DNA from: Mayfieldus sp038040285
Lineage (GTDB): Bacteria > Actinomycetota > Thermoleophilia > Solirubrobacterales > 70-9
Assembly: GCA_038040285.1 (NCBI GenBank)
Contig: JBBPIN010000027.1
Location: forward strand, 1-36,406
Direction of reading: 5' to 3'
DNA: 36,406 nucleotides
Made by a program: the position numbers and the translations under genes
Shown here: positions 7,665 to 15,862 of the stretch, piece by piece
Layout of the letters: every line of letters begins with the position of its first letter
Position numbering within the stretch: position 1 is the stretch's first letter
The notes under the pieces: model-generated
The model's database searches: none
What the model was told of the DNA's origin: nothing
What the model saw: only the letters and a program-made list of their open reading frames with translations

Positions 7665-8120
7665 ATGCGGCGCATGACGCAATTTCGTCCATCGCCAGCT
7701 CTGCTGCTGGCTTTGCTCGCGATCGTTGTCGCGAGTGCCGGCAGCGCGACTGCCTTGCAGCTCATAACCAGCAGCCAGGTCAAGAATGGAACACTGAAAG
7801 AGGCGGACCTGAGCAAAAAGCTTAAGAACAAGATCTTCGATAGCACTGCCTTCGCGAAAGTGGACGAGAACGGAACTCTCCTCGATGGCAGGTGGGCCAC
7901 CTCGGTTAGCCGCACGAGCACCGGCGATTTCCAGGTGAGTTTCAAGAAGCCCGTCGACGGTTGTGCCGCCCTTGCAACCCCCCGGGGAACGAGCAGCAAC
8001 GAGTTCTACGGGTTCGCCACGACCTACACCCCGCCCGGGAAGACTGCGCGGGTCGTGCTGCGCAACGCCGCAGGTGTGAAGGCGGACGGGGCCGGATTCA
8101 ACCTTGGCCTGATCTGCTAG
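7665..8120 (+). CDS. Small secreted protein, unknown function
   Basis: A 151-residue protein with a signal peptide or N-terminal anchor (PALLLALLAIVVASAGSATA). It continues with LITSSQVKNGTLKEADLSKK, a segment that recurs at the N-terminus of many thermoleophilial secreted proteins (the QVKNGTL...DL pattern). The C-terminal 90 residues are beta-rich with two Cys (DGCAAL and GLIC, the last residue). GAGAGGAGAAG precedes ATG 7665. It lies just after partial module I and faces the same way as the next gene. No catalytic motif seen. Confidence 0.75.
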   Translation: MRRMTQFRPSPALLLALLAIVVASAGSATALQLITSSQVKNGTLKEADLSKKLKNKIFDSTAFAKVDENGTLLDGRWATSVSRTSTGDFQVSFKKPVDGCAALATPRGTSSNEFYGFATTYTPPGKTARVVLRNAAGVKADGAGFNLGLIC

Positions 8121-8203
8121 CGAGGGCACGTCCGAGCCCAGGCTCGCCTTCGTACTCAATGAGGAGTCGACCGACGATCCGGTGACCGTCTAGGCTGGTT
8201 TGC

Positions 8204-9391
8204 GTGCGTTCCGCGCGGGCACTGGTCGCTGTTCTTGCCGCCACAGCCGCCCTCCTTCTGGCCGGCGCGCCGGCAGCGCAGGCTCAGGACCCGGGGCGTT
8301 GGCTGCTGACCGGAGCGAGCTCGGTTCCAACCTCCTACTGGCAGGGGCTCACATCCGATCCGGCCGAGGCGAATCTGTACTTCATCGGGGTCTTCCAGGG
8401 CTTGTGGCGCACCACTCCACAGCTGGGCCAGACGGCCGGCGTGGCGAACGTCATCCCAGCTGCGGTGCAGAGCAGCGAGGGCTACAACCACATCGGCGAC
8501 CCGACTTGGAACCCGGGCGAGGGCGGGCGAGTGCTGCTGCCGATGGAGTGCTTTACGCCCGGCGTCGGCAACACCTGCGGCACCGGCGCGTTCGGCGTCG
8601 CCGATCCTGCGACGCTCGCGTTTCGCTACTACGTGAAGCTCGACCCGGCGGAGATACCGAAGGCGATGTGGGCCGAGACCTCCCCGGACGGCTCGCTGGT
8701 CTGGACCAGCAGCGGCAATGACCTGCTCGCCTACCGTTCCAGCGACATCTCGGCGGCAAACGCCGGGCCCGCGGGGCCGGTCCTGCACTATGCCCACCGC
8801 CTTGCCGGCGCCGTTCCGCCGACCGGCGTCACGGGAGCCGTCTTCTGGGACGGCCGGCTGCTTCTGGCCGGAGAGAGCAACGGCACCTACCAGGTGTGGG
8901 CCGTTGACACTCGCAACGGCGAGCGGCAGCTTGAGCTCGAGATGCACATCTGCGGCGAGTCCGAGGGCCTCGACGTGATCCCCACCCTCGGTGGCGAGCT
9001 GCACTGGCTGATCGCGCCCTTCGATCCGGGCTGCCAGCTCACCTTCGGACCGACGAGCGCCTTGCTCCACTTCATTCCGAACCCCGGCCGCGCCCGCTTT
9101 GACGTAGCGGTCCTCACCACCGCGGTCTCGGAGATTCCGGGAACGGTGAGCGTGACCGTCCGGGTGACGCGCGACGGCCGACCCCAGCGCCAGGTGAGGG
9201 TCAGGTTCGCGGGCGGGACGGCGCGCACGGACAAGCAGGGGGTCGCAACCGTCTCCGTCGCGCTCGAGCGTCCGGGGCGCTTCAAGGCGCTCGCGCTGAG
9301 GGGCCGAAGCTATGGCGTGTCGGAGCTCGTCCCTGTGGGGATCGCGTCCACCGCCCAGCCGGCGGCCGCGCGCCGCTTACCCGCGCGTTAG
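8204..9391 (+). CDS. Secreted beta-propeller-like protein with C-terminal Ig-like domain
   Basis: A 395-residue protein from GTG 8204 with a signal peptide (ALVAVLAATAALLLAGAPAAQAQ). Residues 30-300 alternate short beta stretches with WDGRLLLAGESNGTYQVWAV and ETSPDGSLVWTSSGNDLLAY, like secreted proteins of beta-propeller type; no named family is recognised. The C-terminal 90 residues (VSVTVRVTRDGRPQRQVRVR, GGTARTDKQGVATVSV) are a bacterial Ig-like/carboxypeptidase-regulatory-type sandwich. Cys residues are paired (ECFTPGVGNTC, HIC...GCQ), which suggests extracellular folding. It converges with the truncated FAD gene at 9457. Confidence 0.75.
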   Translation: MRSARALVAVLAATAALLLAGAPAAQAQDPGRWLLTGASSVPTSYWQGLTSDPAEANLYFIGVFQGLWRTTPQLGQTAGVANVIPAAVQSSEGYNHIGDPTWNPGEGGRVLLPMECFTPGVGNTCGTGAFGVADPATLAFRYYVKLDPAEIPKAMWAETSPDGSLVWTSSGNDLLAYRSSDISAANAGPAGPVLHYAHRLAGAVPPTGVTGAVFWDGRLLLAGESNGTYQVWAVDTRNGERQLELEMHICGESEGLDVIPTLGGELHWLIAPFDPGCQLTFGPTSALLHFIPNPGRARFDVAVLTTAVSEIPGTVSVTVRVTRDGRPQRQVRVRFAGGTARTDKQGVATVSVALERPGRFKALALRGRSYGVSELVPVGIASTAQPAAARRLPAR

Positions 9392-9456
9392 CGCTAGCGC
9401 AGCGATCTTCCGCGCCCGAGTCGCGTAGCCAGCGCCCGCGGCGGCTGCAGCGCTCC

Positions 9457-9627
9457 TCAGGCCAACGCCGCGGCTGCCGCGCGCCCGGCAGTCCGGAGCC
9501 AGGCCTCCGGCTCCTGGTCGACCAGGATCACCCGCCGCCCGGGGTCGGCGAGCTCCGCGGTGGCGACCAGGCCGGCGAGCCCGCCTCCCACCACGATCGC
9601 GTCCGCCCTTGCCTCTGCCCTGCTCAT
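9457..9627 (-). pseudogene. Truncated FAD-dependent dehydrogenase (N-terminal Rossmann fragment)
   Basis: ATG 9627 overlaps the stop of the lactate monooxygenase-type gene in ATGA, a sign of translational coupling. The 56-codon frame starts MSRAEARADAIVVGGGLAGL, a perfect GxGxxG FAD-binding motif, and continues through AELADPGRRVILVDQEPE, the second strand with the ribose-binding acidic residue. After EPE the sequence turns into a short unrelated Ala/Arg-rich tail and stops at 9457. Full FAD-binding dehydrogenases of this type are about 500 residues long, so only about 8% remains. The gene has been cut, and the tail of the convergent secreted-protein gene lies on the other side. Confidence 0.7.
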
Positions 9628-10889
9628 CCTGCGCGGGCCAGCGCCTCGGGGCCGATCTCGTCCACCGACCGGCAGCCAGCGAGCCCCATGGTCAGATCGA
9701 AGTCAGCCTGGAAGTTCTCGATCAACTCGCGAACTCCCTGCTCGCCCGCGATCGCCAGCGCGTAGCAGTAGGGGCGTCCGAGGCCCACGGCCGTCGCGCC
9801 GAGGGCCAGGGCCTTGAACGCGTCGGCGCCGCCGCGGATCCCGCTGTCGATCACGATCGGGATGCGGCCGGCCACCTGCTCGGCGATCCCCGGCAGCGCC
9901 TCGATCGATGACGTCGCGCCGTCGACCTGCCTCCCACCGTGGTTGGAGACCCAGACGCCATCGATGCCCTCCTCGACCGCTCGGCGGGCGTCCTGCGGGT
10001 GAAGGATGCCCTTGAGGACGATCGGCAGCCTCGTGCGCTCGCGCAGGAAGCCGAGGTCGTCCCAGGTCAGTGAAGGCCGCGAATAGATGCGGACGAAGGT
10101 CTGCACCGCCGCCCTGGCCTTGCCCGAGGTGAGCGCGCGGTCAAAGCGGTCGGGATAGGCCCGGGTCAGGTCGACGAGCGTCTTCAGGGCCGCCGGTGTG
10201 GGCCGCGGCTGTGGCACGTCATGGGCGTCCTCACCGCCCTCCGAGATGATGCGGTCGAAGACGGGGTCGCTGGTGTACTGGGCGATTCCCTTACCACGCA
10301 GGAAGGGCAGGTAGGCGAGGTCGAGATCGCGCGTGCGCCAGCCGAGGATCGTCGTGTCCAGGGTGACCACGATGGCCCTGCATCCGCACGCCTCGGCGCG
10401 GCCGGCGAAGCTCTCCACGAGTTCGTTGGAGGTGCTCCAGTAGAGCTGGAAGAAGCGCATGCCCTCGCCGAGCTCACGCGCACAGTCCTCCATCGGGCGC
10501 GACGCCTGGTTGGAGAACGTCATCGGGACCCCCGTTTGCGCCGCCGCGCGCGCTACCGCAAGATCGGCTTCGTCGTCGACCATCTCCAGCACGCCGATTG
10601 GCGAAAGCAGGAAGGGCGAGCCCAGGCGCCGGCCGAAGAGCTCGACGCCGGTGTCGCGCTCCGCCACGTCGCGCAGCATCCGCGGGACGATGCGCCAGCG
10701 GTCGAACCCATCGCGGTTGGCCTGCACGGTGCGGCCGCTGCCTGCGCCACCGGCGATATAGGCGAATGCCTCCTCTGACATCGCCTCGCGAGCGCGCTCC
10801 TCCAGCGCTACCGCGTCGGTCGGAAGGCGCGGCCGGCGGCCACTGACCCCACCGAGGTAAATCGCCTCCTGTCGGTCCGGGCCGCGCAC
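9624..10889 (-). CDS. FMN-dependent alpha-hydroxy-acid oxidase, lactate 2-monooxygenase-like
   Basis: A 421-residue member of the FMN-dependent alpha-hydroxy-acid dehydrogenase family. The N-terminus (EAIYLGGVSGRRPRLP, AFAYIAGGAGSGRTVQANRD, RWRIVPRML) resembles lactate 2-monooxygenases, which convert L-lactate and O2 to acetate and CO2. Visible sites are QLYWS 148-152, TLDT 176-179, GWRTRD 183-188, LKGI 292-295 with the FMN-contacting Lys, SNHGGRQVDG 315-324 with the catalytic His317, and DSGIRGGADAFKALALGA 348-365, the phosphate-binding loop. Length and motifs are complete, so it should be active, but the substrate among 2-hydroxy acids is inferred. GTG 10889 is the start; no strong ribosome site. 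An FAD-dehydrogenase gene once followed it in the operon but is now truncated. Confidence 0.88.
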   Translation of the reverse strand: MRGPDRQEAIYLGGVSGRRPRLPTDAVALEERAREAMSEEAFAYIAGGAGSGRTVQANRDGFDRWRIVPRMLRDVAERDTGVELFGRRLGSPFLLSPIGVLEMVDDEADLAVARAAAQTGVPMTFSNQASRPMEDCARELGEGMRFFQLYWSTSNELVESFAGRAEACGCRAIVVTLDTTILGWRTRDLDLAYLPFLRGKGIAQYTSDPVFDRIISEGGEDAHDVPQPRPTPAALKTLVDLTRAYPDRFDRALTSGKARAAVQTFVRIYSRPSLTWDDLGFLRERTRLPIVLKGILHPQDARRAVEEGIDGVWVSNHGGRQVDGATSSIEALPGIAEQVAGRIPIVIDSGIRGGADAFKALALGATAVGLGRPYCYALAIAGEQGVRELIENFQADFDLTMGLAGCRSVDEIGPEALARAG

Positions 10890-10933
10890 GAGATGGGACC
10901 CTAACGTCCGCCGGTCAGGACGCCCACCACTTA

Positions 10934-11025
10934 CTATCGATCGCCGCTCCCTTGCCGGATGTCTCGGGCGACCCGATCCTTGAAGGGTTTCAGGCGATCG
11001 AAGAGCTCCTCGGGAAAGGCTGTTA
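10934..11025 (-). pseudogene. Possible C-terminal gene fragment next to module C
   Basis: The minus-strand frame from the tRNA fragment edge to TAG 10934 reads LTAFPEELFDRLKPFKDRV followed by ARDIRQGSGDR. The balanced, helical composition looks like a genuine protein C-terminus rather than random high-GC translation. Its upstream part would lie inside module C and shows nothing protein-like. I read it as a gene tail cut by an integration event; family not recognised. Confidence 0.35.
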
Positions 11026-11233
<208 letters not shown>

Positions 11234-11360
11234 CCGGACACCGCCCCTAGCGGTAAGGACTTGTTGAAGCCCTTCGGTAGGACCGGCTAGGGCCACCGGG
11301 ACCGGCCGCGCTCAAAGCCCCCTGTTCCCGCGAGCGCCGGGCCTGACGCCCCGGCTCCCG

Positions 11361-11825
11361 TTAGCCGAGCTGCCCCCGGATTGCGCCCGCCGGATCCGCG
11401 GTCGAGTGGTAGTTGACGTAGAAGGCGTCCGGATTGGCGCAGATCGCCTGTCCGAGTGCGGCATTGGACACCTCGCCCTTCTGGCTGATCTCGCGATCGC
11501 TCGCCGGCCCGCCGACAAAGATCGCCTGGACGATCGCGCCGTTCACCCCCGACGGCGCGGCGTGGATGTGCCCCGCGATGAACGTCTCCTGGCCGGGGTT
11601 GCTGAGGTGCGCCTTGAACTCGATTGTGCCGTCATTGCGCACCTTGATCTGGGTGTGGCCGCTCGCGATCGAGGTCGTCGGCGGCACCTCATTCTGGGCC
11701 CGAAGCTGGGTGTTGGCGACGCACATCGTCGCGTTCGCGCTCCCCTCCGGGCCGGCGTTGGCGGCAGCGACCGGGAGCGCCAGCGCGGCGAACGCGAGCA
11801 CTGCAGCGACGGGGACGGGGCGCAT
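11361..11825 (-). CDS. Secreted CHRD-domain protein
   Basis: A 154-residue protein with a signal peptide (VPVAAVLAFAALALPVAAANA). The remainder is a CHRD domain (first described in chordin): AQNEVPPTTSIASGHTQIKV, FKAHLSNPGQETFIAGHIH, AIVQAIFVGG, and the C-terminal DPAGAIRGQLG. CHRD proteins are extracellular beta-sandwich proteins of mostly unknown role in bacteria. AGGAGG lies 5 nt before ATG 11825; the frame is open seven codons further, but that start has no site. The two Cys (TMC and AIC) may form a disulfide. Confidence 0.85.
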   Translation of the reverse strand: MRPVPVAAVLAFAALALPVAAANAGPEGSANATMCVANTQLRAQNEVPPTTSIASGHTQIKVRNDGTIEFKAHLSNPGQETFIAGHIHAAPSGVNGAIVQAIFVGGPASDREISQKGEVSNAALGQAICANPDAFYVNYHSTADPAGAIRGQLG

Positions 11826-11846
11826 CGCAACCTCCTGTTCGTTCAT

Positions 11847-12138
11847 TGGCCCAGAGCGGCGACCAGCGATCCGATTCTATACCCACCGTGCTGCGCTCCC
11901 GGCCCGCCGGCGACCACAGTGCCGCCAGCTCCCGGCGCGGGATAGGGACCGGTCGGCTTCGCTAGAAGGGCAGCACGCGACGGGGGCCCCGTCGAGCTAG
12001 GCGCGTCCGGATTGCCATGGTTTTCACGAGTACCACCCCATTTCCATAGGGCTGGCGCTGCCACCCTTGCCCGTGGGGATTTCCAGCCGCTAGTAGCGTC
12101 TAAAAGGGTCTAGCGAAACGGCTAGCGAAACTCGCCAC
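11847..12138. other. Intergenic region, no gene seen
   Basis: This region should hold the promoter of the CHRD gene. The only structure I see is a direct repeat CTAGCGAAAC at 12109-12118 and 12121-12130, just beyond the 3' end of the SnoaL-like pseudogene. No RNA gene recognised. Confidence 0.35.
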
Positions 12139-12140
12139 GC

Positions 12141-12525
12141 CTACTCCCGCAGCCCGGCGGCTTCGAGGGCCTCTGCGCGGTCGAGGTAGACCCGGGCGCG
12201 GGAGATGCGGCCGTCCTCGAGGCTGAAGACCGTGCCTCCCTCGCCCTCGACTCGGATTCCGCTCGCCTTGCCCTCGCCGCCCTGCCGCCAAAAGAGCACG
12301 ACTTTGTCGCCGGCGTCGATCAGCTCTTCGCCTTCAAACCAGTAGTCATTGAACTCCTCGACCCACACCTCCCATCTGTTAGGTACCCCTGCTCGACCGC
12401 GGTATGGGCCCGCTCAGCGGGTGCCAGACGACGTCCTCGGAGAAATACGAGAGCGACGTCTCGAAATCGCCCTGCTGGAAAGCGTCGATGGTGGCGCGCA
12501 CGATCTCAACGTTCTCCTGCGACAT
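12141..12525 (-). pseudogene. SnoaL-like (NTF2 fold) protein, frameshifted
   Basis: Two adjacent frames together give one protein of the SnoaL-like/nuclear transport factor 2 fold. The first, from ATG 12525, reads MSQENVEIVRATIDAFQQGD and on to VVWHPLSGPIP before TAA at 12379. The second reads GRAGVPNRWEVWVEEFNDYW and on to RAEALEAAGLRE at 12141. The join needs one extra base removed near 12395-12405. An intact version would be about 128 residues. The first and last residues match the intact paralogue at 19535-19942. It is either a real inactivating frameshift or a sequence error. NTF2-fold proteins of this group are usually small ligand-binding or isomerase-like proteins; function unknown. 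Confidence 0.7.
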
Positions 12526-12534
12526 CGCCCGCGC

Positions 12535-12540
12535 AGTATC
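12535..12540 (-). promoter_or_regulatory. Conserved -10-like hexamer 9 nt before the SnoaL start
   Basis: On the minus strand GATACTGCGCGGGCG runs directly into ATG 12525. The same 15 bases precede the intact paralogue at 19942. GATACT is close to the actinobacterial -10 consensus (TAnnnT), and with only 9 nt to the start codon the mRNA would have almost no leader. No Shine-Dalgarno site is present upstream. Confidence 0.45.
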
Positions 12541-12591
12541 TCGCTCGGGCCCGCGGGTCGCCAGCGCCACGGCACCCAGGAATCGTGGCAC

Positions 12592-12870
12592 TGGGGAGTG
12601 TGCCTCAGTCAGCGCCGATAGATCCTGTGGGCCAAGTCTTCTGCCGGTTCGGACGAGTTCCGGAGCTGCGCCGGATGTCGTACGTAGACCGGCACTTCTG
12701 CGTTCGCGTGAAGCGGCAGCGCGCCCGTGGTCGCCCGATCACGATCCGCTCGCCCTCAGCGGTACAGAGAGCTCGCGACGCGAGACGCGCAAGAAAACGG
12801 ACCCCGCGCCGGTCGGAACCTTGGGGCCGGGCGGGCGTACGCAGCCGCTGCAAATCGAGCGGTTTCTTTC
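12592..12870. other. Intergenic region, no gene seen
   Basis: Between the SnoaL-like pseudogene and module D. Frames here have no start signals or recognisable content. I see no RNA gene or repeat. Confidence 0.35.
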
Positions 12871-13080
12871 AGTCGGGGCGACTGGATTTGAACCAGCGAC
12901 CTTTCGGCCCCCAGCCGAGCGGAATCTGGTGTCGATGTGTCCAATGAGCATCAGAACGTCCTATGCGTCCACGTCCGTGGACGATCTGGACATATAGGAC
13001 GTAGCAGTCGGTACCAAAGCGGTACCACGACGGTCGCGGGTTCGAAGCGGGGGCCCGCTACGTCTCTCCGAGCGACGCAC
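12871..13080. repeat. Composite tRNA/T-arm palindromic module, copy D
   Basis: Left: minus-strand tRNA-Pro(GGG) 3' half (12871-12920). Centre: nested inverted repeats CGTCCTAT (12957-12964) with ATAGGACG (12994-13001), and GTCCACG (12967-12973) with CGTGGAC (12976-12982). Right: GGTACC-AAAGC-GGTACC (13010-13026), then a plus-strand T-arm-like sequence (13032-13048) and the conserved tail up to AGCGACGCAC. This is the cleanest full copy, 210 bp. Confidence 0.8.
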
Positions 13081-13398
13081 AGAGGGTCGTTGAACGGCGA
13101 CGCTGGCCCGCGAAGCTGGCCGCCTAAGTCTGGTGAGATCTCAGTCTTCCGCTCCGTCCGCCGGTGTAGAAGTCCGGCCTGTCAATCATCGTGCGCGGCC
13201 GCGGCGCACGGCGAAGACTCACAGTCCATGTCCTCGCCTTCGCCACACGTGAATGGCTCCGCACGGTCGCGCGGGTGACCGCTCGCTCGCGCACGACAGA
13301 GCCGAACTGCCGCGCGGTGAGCGACGTGAGCCCAGCATCCGTGCGCTGAGGAAGGGCGGGAAGGCCCTGCGCAGCTGATTCAACTCAAGGGGCACCGA
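13081..13398. other. Intergenic region, no gene seen
   Basis: 318 bp between module D and the end of the SURNod19-like gene. I find no start signals, tRNA, terminator with T-run or repeat here. Confidence 0.35.
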
Positions 13399-14328
13399 CT
13401 ACTGCGTGCCCCGCCAGACGTAGGTCAGGTTGATTCCCATCACGTCGTCCCACCGTTGCGAGTTGTCGTAGCGGGCGGTGACGCTGTACTGGTGACCCGC
13501 GACAACCTTGTTGTGCAGGACGCACGGGCTGATCGTGGCGAGGTGACGCGGGTTCTCGTGGTAGGTGGCCGTCCCCGTGCACTTGCCGTTCTCTTGGGTG
13601 GCGTCCTTGAGCGTGATGTCGATGCCGCCGTCGTGCAGGTGCCCTCCTGAGAAGACGGCGATTCCGTCATAGGGCGCCGCCCAGGAGCGGGTCTTGGTGT
13701 GGACGCTGCCGGGACCGCCGTTGCCGGGCACGTCATAGGTCGAGTTTCCGCAGCCGGTCACGTCCTGGAAGTAGACGTCCAGCGGACGGGAATTGGTGGC
13801 GTTCGCGCCGGGCTGGTACCCGAGGGTGTACTCGATGTAGACCGTCTTCGCGGGCGTGCCGTGCGCAGTCTCGTTCATGAGGTGGTAGATCGAGCCCCAT
13901 TGGTCGTTGGCGCCGACGAGGTAGGCGTAGGGGCCCCAAAGCGTGATCGGCGTGCGCTCCATTCCGGCGCCTATGAATCGCTCGCGCCTACCGGGACAGA
14001 GCCGATCCGTGCGCGCCGAAGTGGTCATCACGATGTGATGCAGGTGAACCTCGTGGGGACTGACCGGCGTGCCGTTCTGATCCACAACATTGAACTTGGC
14101 GCTCTTGAGGCCGAAGGCACCGGCGGGACGCGGCATACCCGACGAGGGGAAGCCCTGGACCTCGCCTCCCGGGCCGAGCGTGAACGGCCCGTAGCGGAAG
14201 GTCTGCGTAACGGTCTGGCCTCCCCCGGGGGGAGCATTTACGAGCGGCTCGCAGCCCGCGAAAAGCGCCACGCAGCCGGCCAGGACTGCAAGAGTGACTG
14301 CTCTGGCACGCATCGGATGATCTGGCAC
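13399..14328 (-). CDS. SURNod19-like secreted lipoprotein
   Basis: A 309-residue exported protein. The N-terminus (VTLAVLAGCVALFAGCEPL) ends in a lipobox-like FAGC, so it is probably a lipoprotein. The body resembles the stress up-regulated Nod19 family: a His-rich PHEVHLHHIVMTTSA segment, GGHLHDGGIDITLKD, then Cys-containing ISPCVLHNKV and a final YDNSQRWDDVMGINLTYVW. The HLHH and HLHDGG histidines suggest a metal or copper site similar to PHM-like folds; that is inference. GGGGAGG lies 4 nt before GTG 14328; an in-frame ATG six codons later (14313) is the alternative. Confidence 0.7.
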   Translation of the reverse strand: MPDHPMRARAVTLAVLAGCVALFAGCEPLVNAPPGGGQTVTQTFRYGPFTLGPGGEVQGFPSSGMPRPAGAFGLKSAKFNVVDQNGTPVSPHEVHLHHIVMTTSARTDRLCPGRRERFIGAGMERTPITLWGPYAYLVGANDQWGSIYHLMNETAHGTPAKTVYIEYTLGYQPGANATNSRPLDVYFQDVTGCGNSTYDVPGNGGPGSVHTKTRSWAAPYDGIAVFSGGHLHDGGIDITLKDATQENGKCTGTATYHENPRHLATISPCVLHNKVVAGHQYSVTARYDNSQRWDDVMGINLTYVWRGTQ

Positions 14329-14541
14329 GGTGCCTCCCCTCGAGGTGGGCTGTGGATGCCGGCGGCTCAGTAATCGGCATCCTATCCGCCGCCGATCGCT
14401 GGTCAACCAGCCGGGCTTGGTCGAAACAACCGGCGACGCTCCCCCCGCCGCGTCCCTCGCATACGCTCGAAGCAAGCCAGTTCACCGGGGGCCCACGAAC
14501 CCGGCCCTGGGGGGCAGGACAATGCCCGATAAGGAGGTCAT

Positions 14542-14685
14542 ATGAGCACCGCTACGGCCGCCGGGACGCCGGGGACGCGACTCTGGTTACACCTAGTCGG
14601 GGCGACTGGATTTGAACCAGCCACCTTTCGGCCCCCAGCCGAGGGCCAAGCAACAACGCGCGGATCTGGGACTTGGAGGGCCTAG
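14542..14685 (+). pseudogene. Gene start cut by tRNA fragment E
   Basis: A textbook ribosome site (AAGGAGGT) stands 4 nt before ATG 14542. The first 17 codons read MSTATAAGTPGTRLWLH, a plausible protein N-terminus. At 14595 the frame enters tRNA fragment E and from there gives only the spurious VGATGFEPATFRPPA translation before stopping at 14685. I read this as the 5' end of a real plus-strand gene whose remainder was replaced or displaced by an integration event. Too short to assign a family. Confidence 0.45.
14595..14643 (-). repeat. tRNA-Pro(GGG) 3'-half fragment, copy E
   Basis: Minus-strand anticodon arm, T-arm and acceptor 3' strand, with one change in the T-stem region (CCACC instead of CGACC on the plus strand). 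The right part of the composite module is absent. It interrupts the gene start at 14542. Confidence 0.75.
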
Positions 14686-14744
14686 CGCCCATTCCCACCG
14701 TGGGAGGTCAGGGTGCCGCGAAAGCTCCTCAACCTCGTCCTGCG

Positions 14745-15581
14745 CTAGCGGGCGACCACGCCCCAGCACGCGGCCGGGACGAGCAGCTCGCCGTCCTGAC
14801 GGTACTGCGCCAGGCTCTCTTCGATAGCGGCCCGCGTGTCCTGTCTCTCTTGCTCCGGCAGCTCATTGATCACCCGCGCGATCGGTCCGGCCAGCCGCGT
14901 GAGCGTGTCCCAGAGGTCGTCGGCGGAGTAACGCCACTCGAACGTCAGCTCCTCGAGGCGGGGCTCGTCGAAGCCGGCGCCGGTGACGAGCTCCGCGACG
15001 CGGTCGGCCTCGCCCATGGCGAAGATCCCCGGCGCCCCCGGCTCGGGCGCAGGCATATGCCCGCGCTGGACCAGCGTCATCCCCGGCAGCGCGGCCCACG
15101 GGTTGCGGTCCGGCGTCTGCCAAACGGCGAAGGCGAGTGTGCCGCCGTCGCGCAGGACCCGCCGCGTCTCGCGCAGCGCTGCGGCCGGATCAGCCATCAG
15201 CATGTAGCCCCACCGGGACAGCACGCCGTCGACGCTGTCGTCGTCGAGGTCCATCCGCTCGGCGTCGAGGACGCGATACTCGACGTTGGATAGGCGGATG
15301 CGCCCGCCGTTTCGGCGTGCGGCCTCAACCATCTGAGTGGCGAAGTCGGTGCACAGCACCTTCCCGCTCTCGCCCACACGCTTCGCCGCGATGAACCCGA
15401 GGTCGCCGGTGCCCGCCGCGACGTCGAGGACGGTCTGGCCGGGCTGTGGGTCGACCCTGTCGACCAACCACTCGTTGATGGCCCCGGTGATGCCCAGGAT
15501 CCACTCGCGGCGATCCTCCCAACCCGGGGCCATCTCGTCCCAGGTCTGCAGGCTCGTCTCTCGGTACGTCTGCAGGTCCAT
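14745..15581 (-). CDS. Class I SAM-dependent methyltransferase
   Basis: A 278-residue protein of the UbiE/Methyltransferase_11 type. Motif I is VLDVAAGTGDLG (about 51-62), followed by the acidic strand end KVLCTDFATQMVEAA, motif II-like YRVLDAERMDLDDDSVDGV, and motif III-like RVLRDGGTLAFAVW. The first 45 residues (YRETSLQTWDEMAPGWEDRR) are a helical cap typical of small-molecule methyltransferases. GAGGAGG lies 5 nt before ATG 15581. The acceptor substrate cannot be inferred; no biosynthetic neighbours are present. Confidence 0.88.
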   Translation of the reverse strand: MDLQTYRETSLQTWDEMAPGWEDRREWILGITGAINEWLVDRVDPQPGQTVLDVAAGTGDLGFIAAKRVGESGKVLCTDFATQMVEAARRNGGRIRLSNVEYRVLDAERMDLDDDSVDGVLSRWGYMLMADPAAALRETRRVLRDGGTLAFAVWQTPDRNPWAALPGMTLVQRGHMPAPEPGAPGIFAMGEADRVAELVTGAGFDEPRLEELTFEWRYSADDLWDTLTRLAGPIARVINELPEQERQDTRAAIEESLAQYRQDGELLVPAACWGVVAR

Positions 15582-15690
15582 CACGTCCTCCTCTCGACGA
15601 TCTGGCTGGACGCGACACTATTGGGTCCGGCGCGTGAGCGCCAGACCCGTCGCGGGCGCCCCCGTCGCCCCCGTTATGGAGGTCGTGGCG

Positions 15691-15749
15691 ACGGGCTTCC
15701 CTTAGTCGGGGCGACTGGATTTGAACCAGCGACCTTTCGGCCCCCAGCC
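15691..15749 (-). repeat. tRNA-Pro(GGG) 3'-half fragment, copy F
   Basis: Minus-strand tRNA 3' half (15704-15749) plus 13 flanking bases on the acceptor side. Bases 15691-15717 are identical over 27 bp to 17336-17362 (copy G). The anticodon arm is cut short on the right (CCAGCCAACC). Confidence 0.75.
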
Positions 15750-15862
15750 AACCCTGCCGTCTCTATCACGACTACGACGGCTCGATTTGGATCGGCGGCG
15801 AGACGGGTCTAGGGTTGGCGTAGGGCCCGAGCCATACTGGCCGGTGGGCCCGACCAAGTCGA

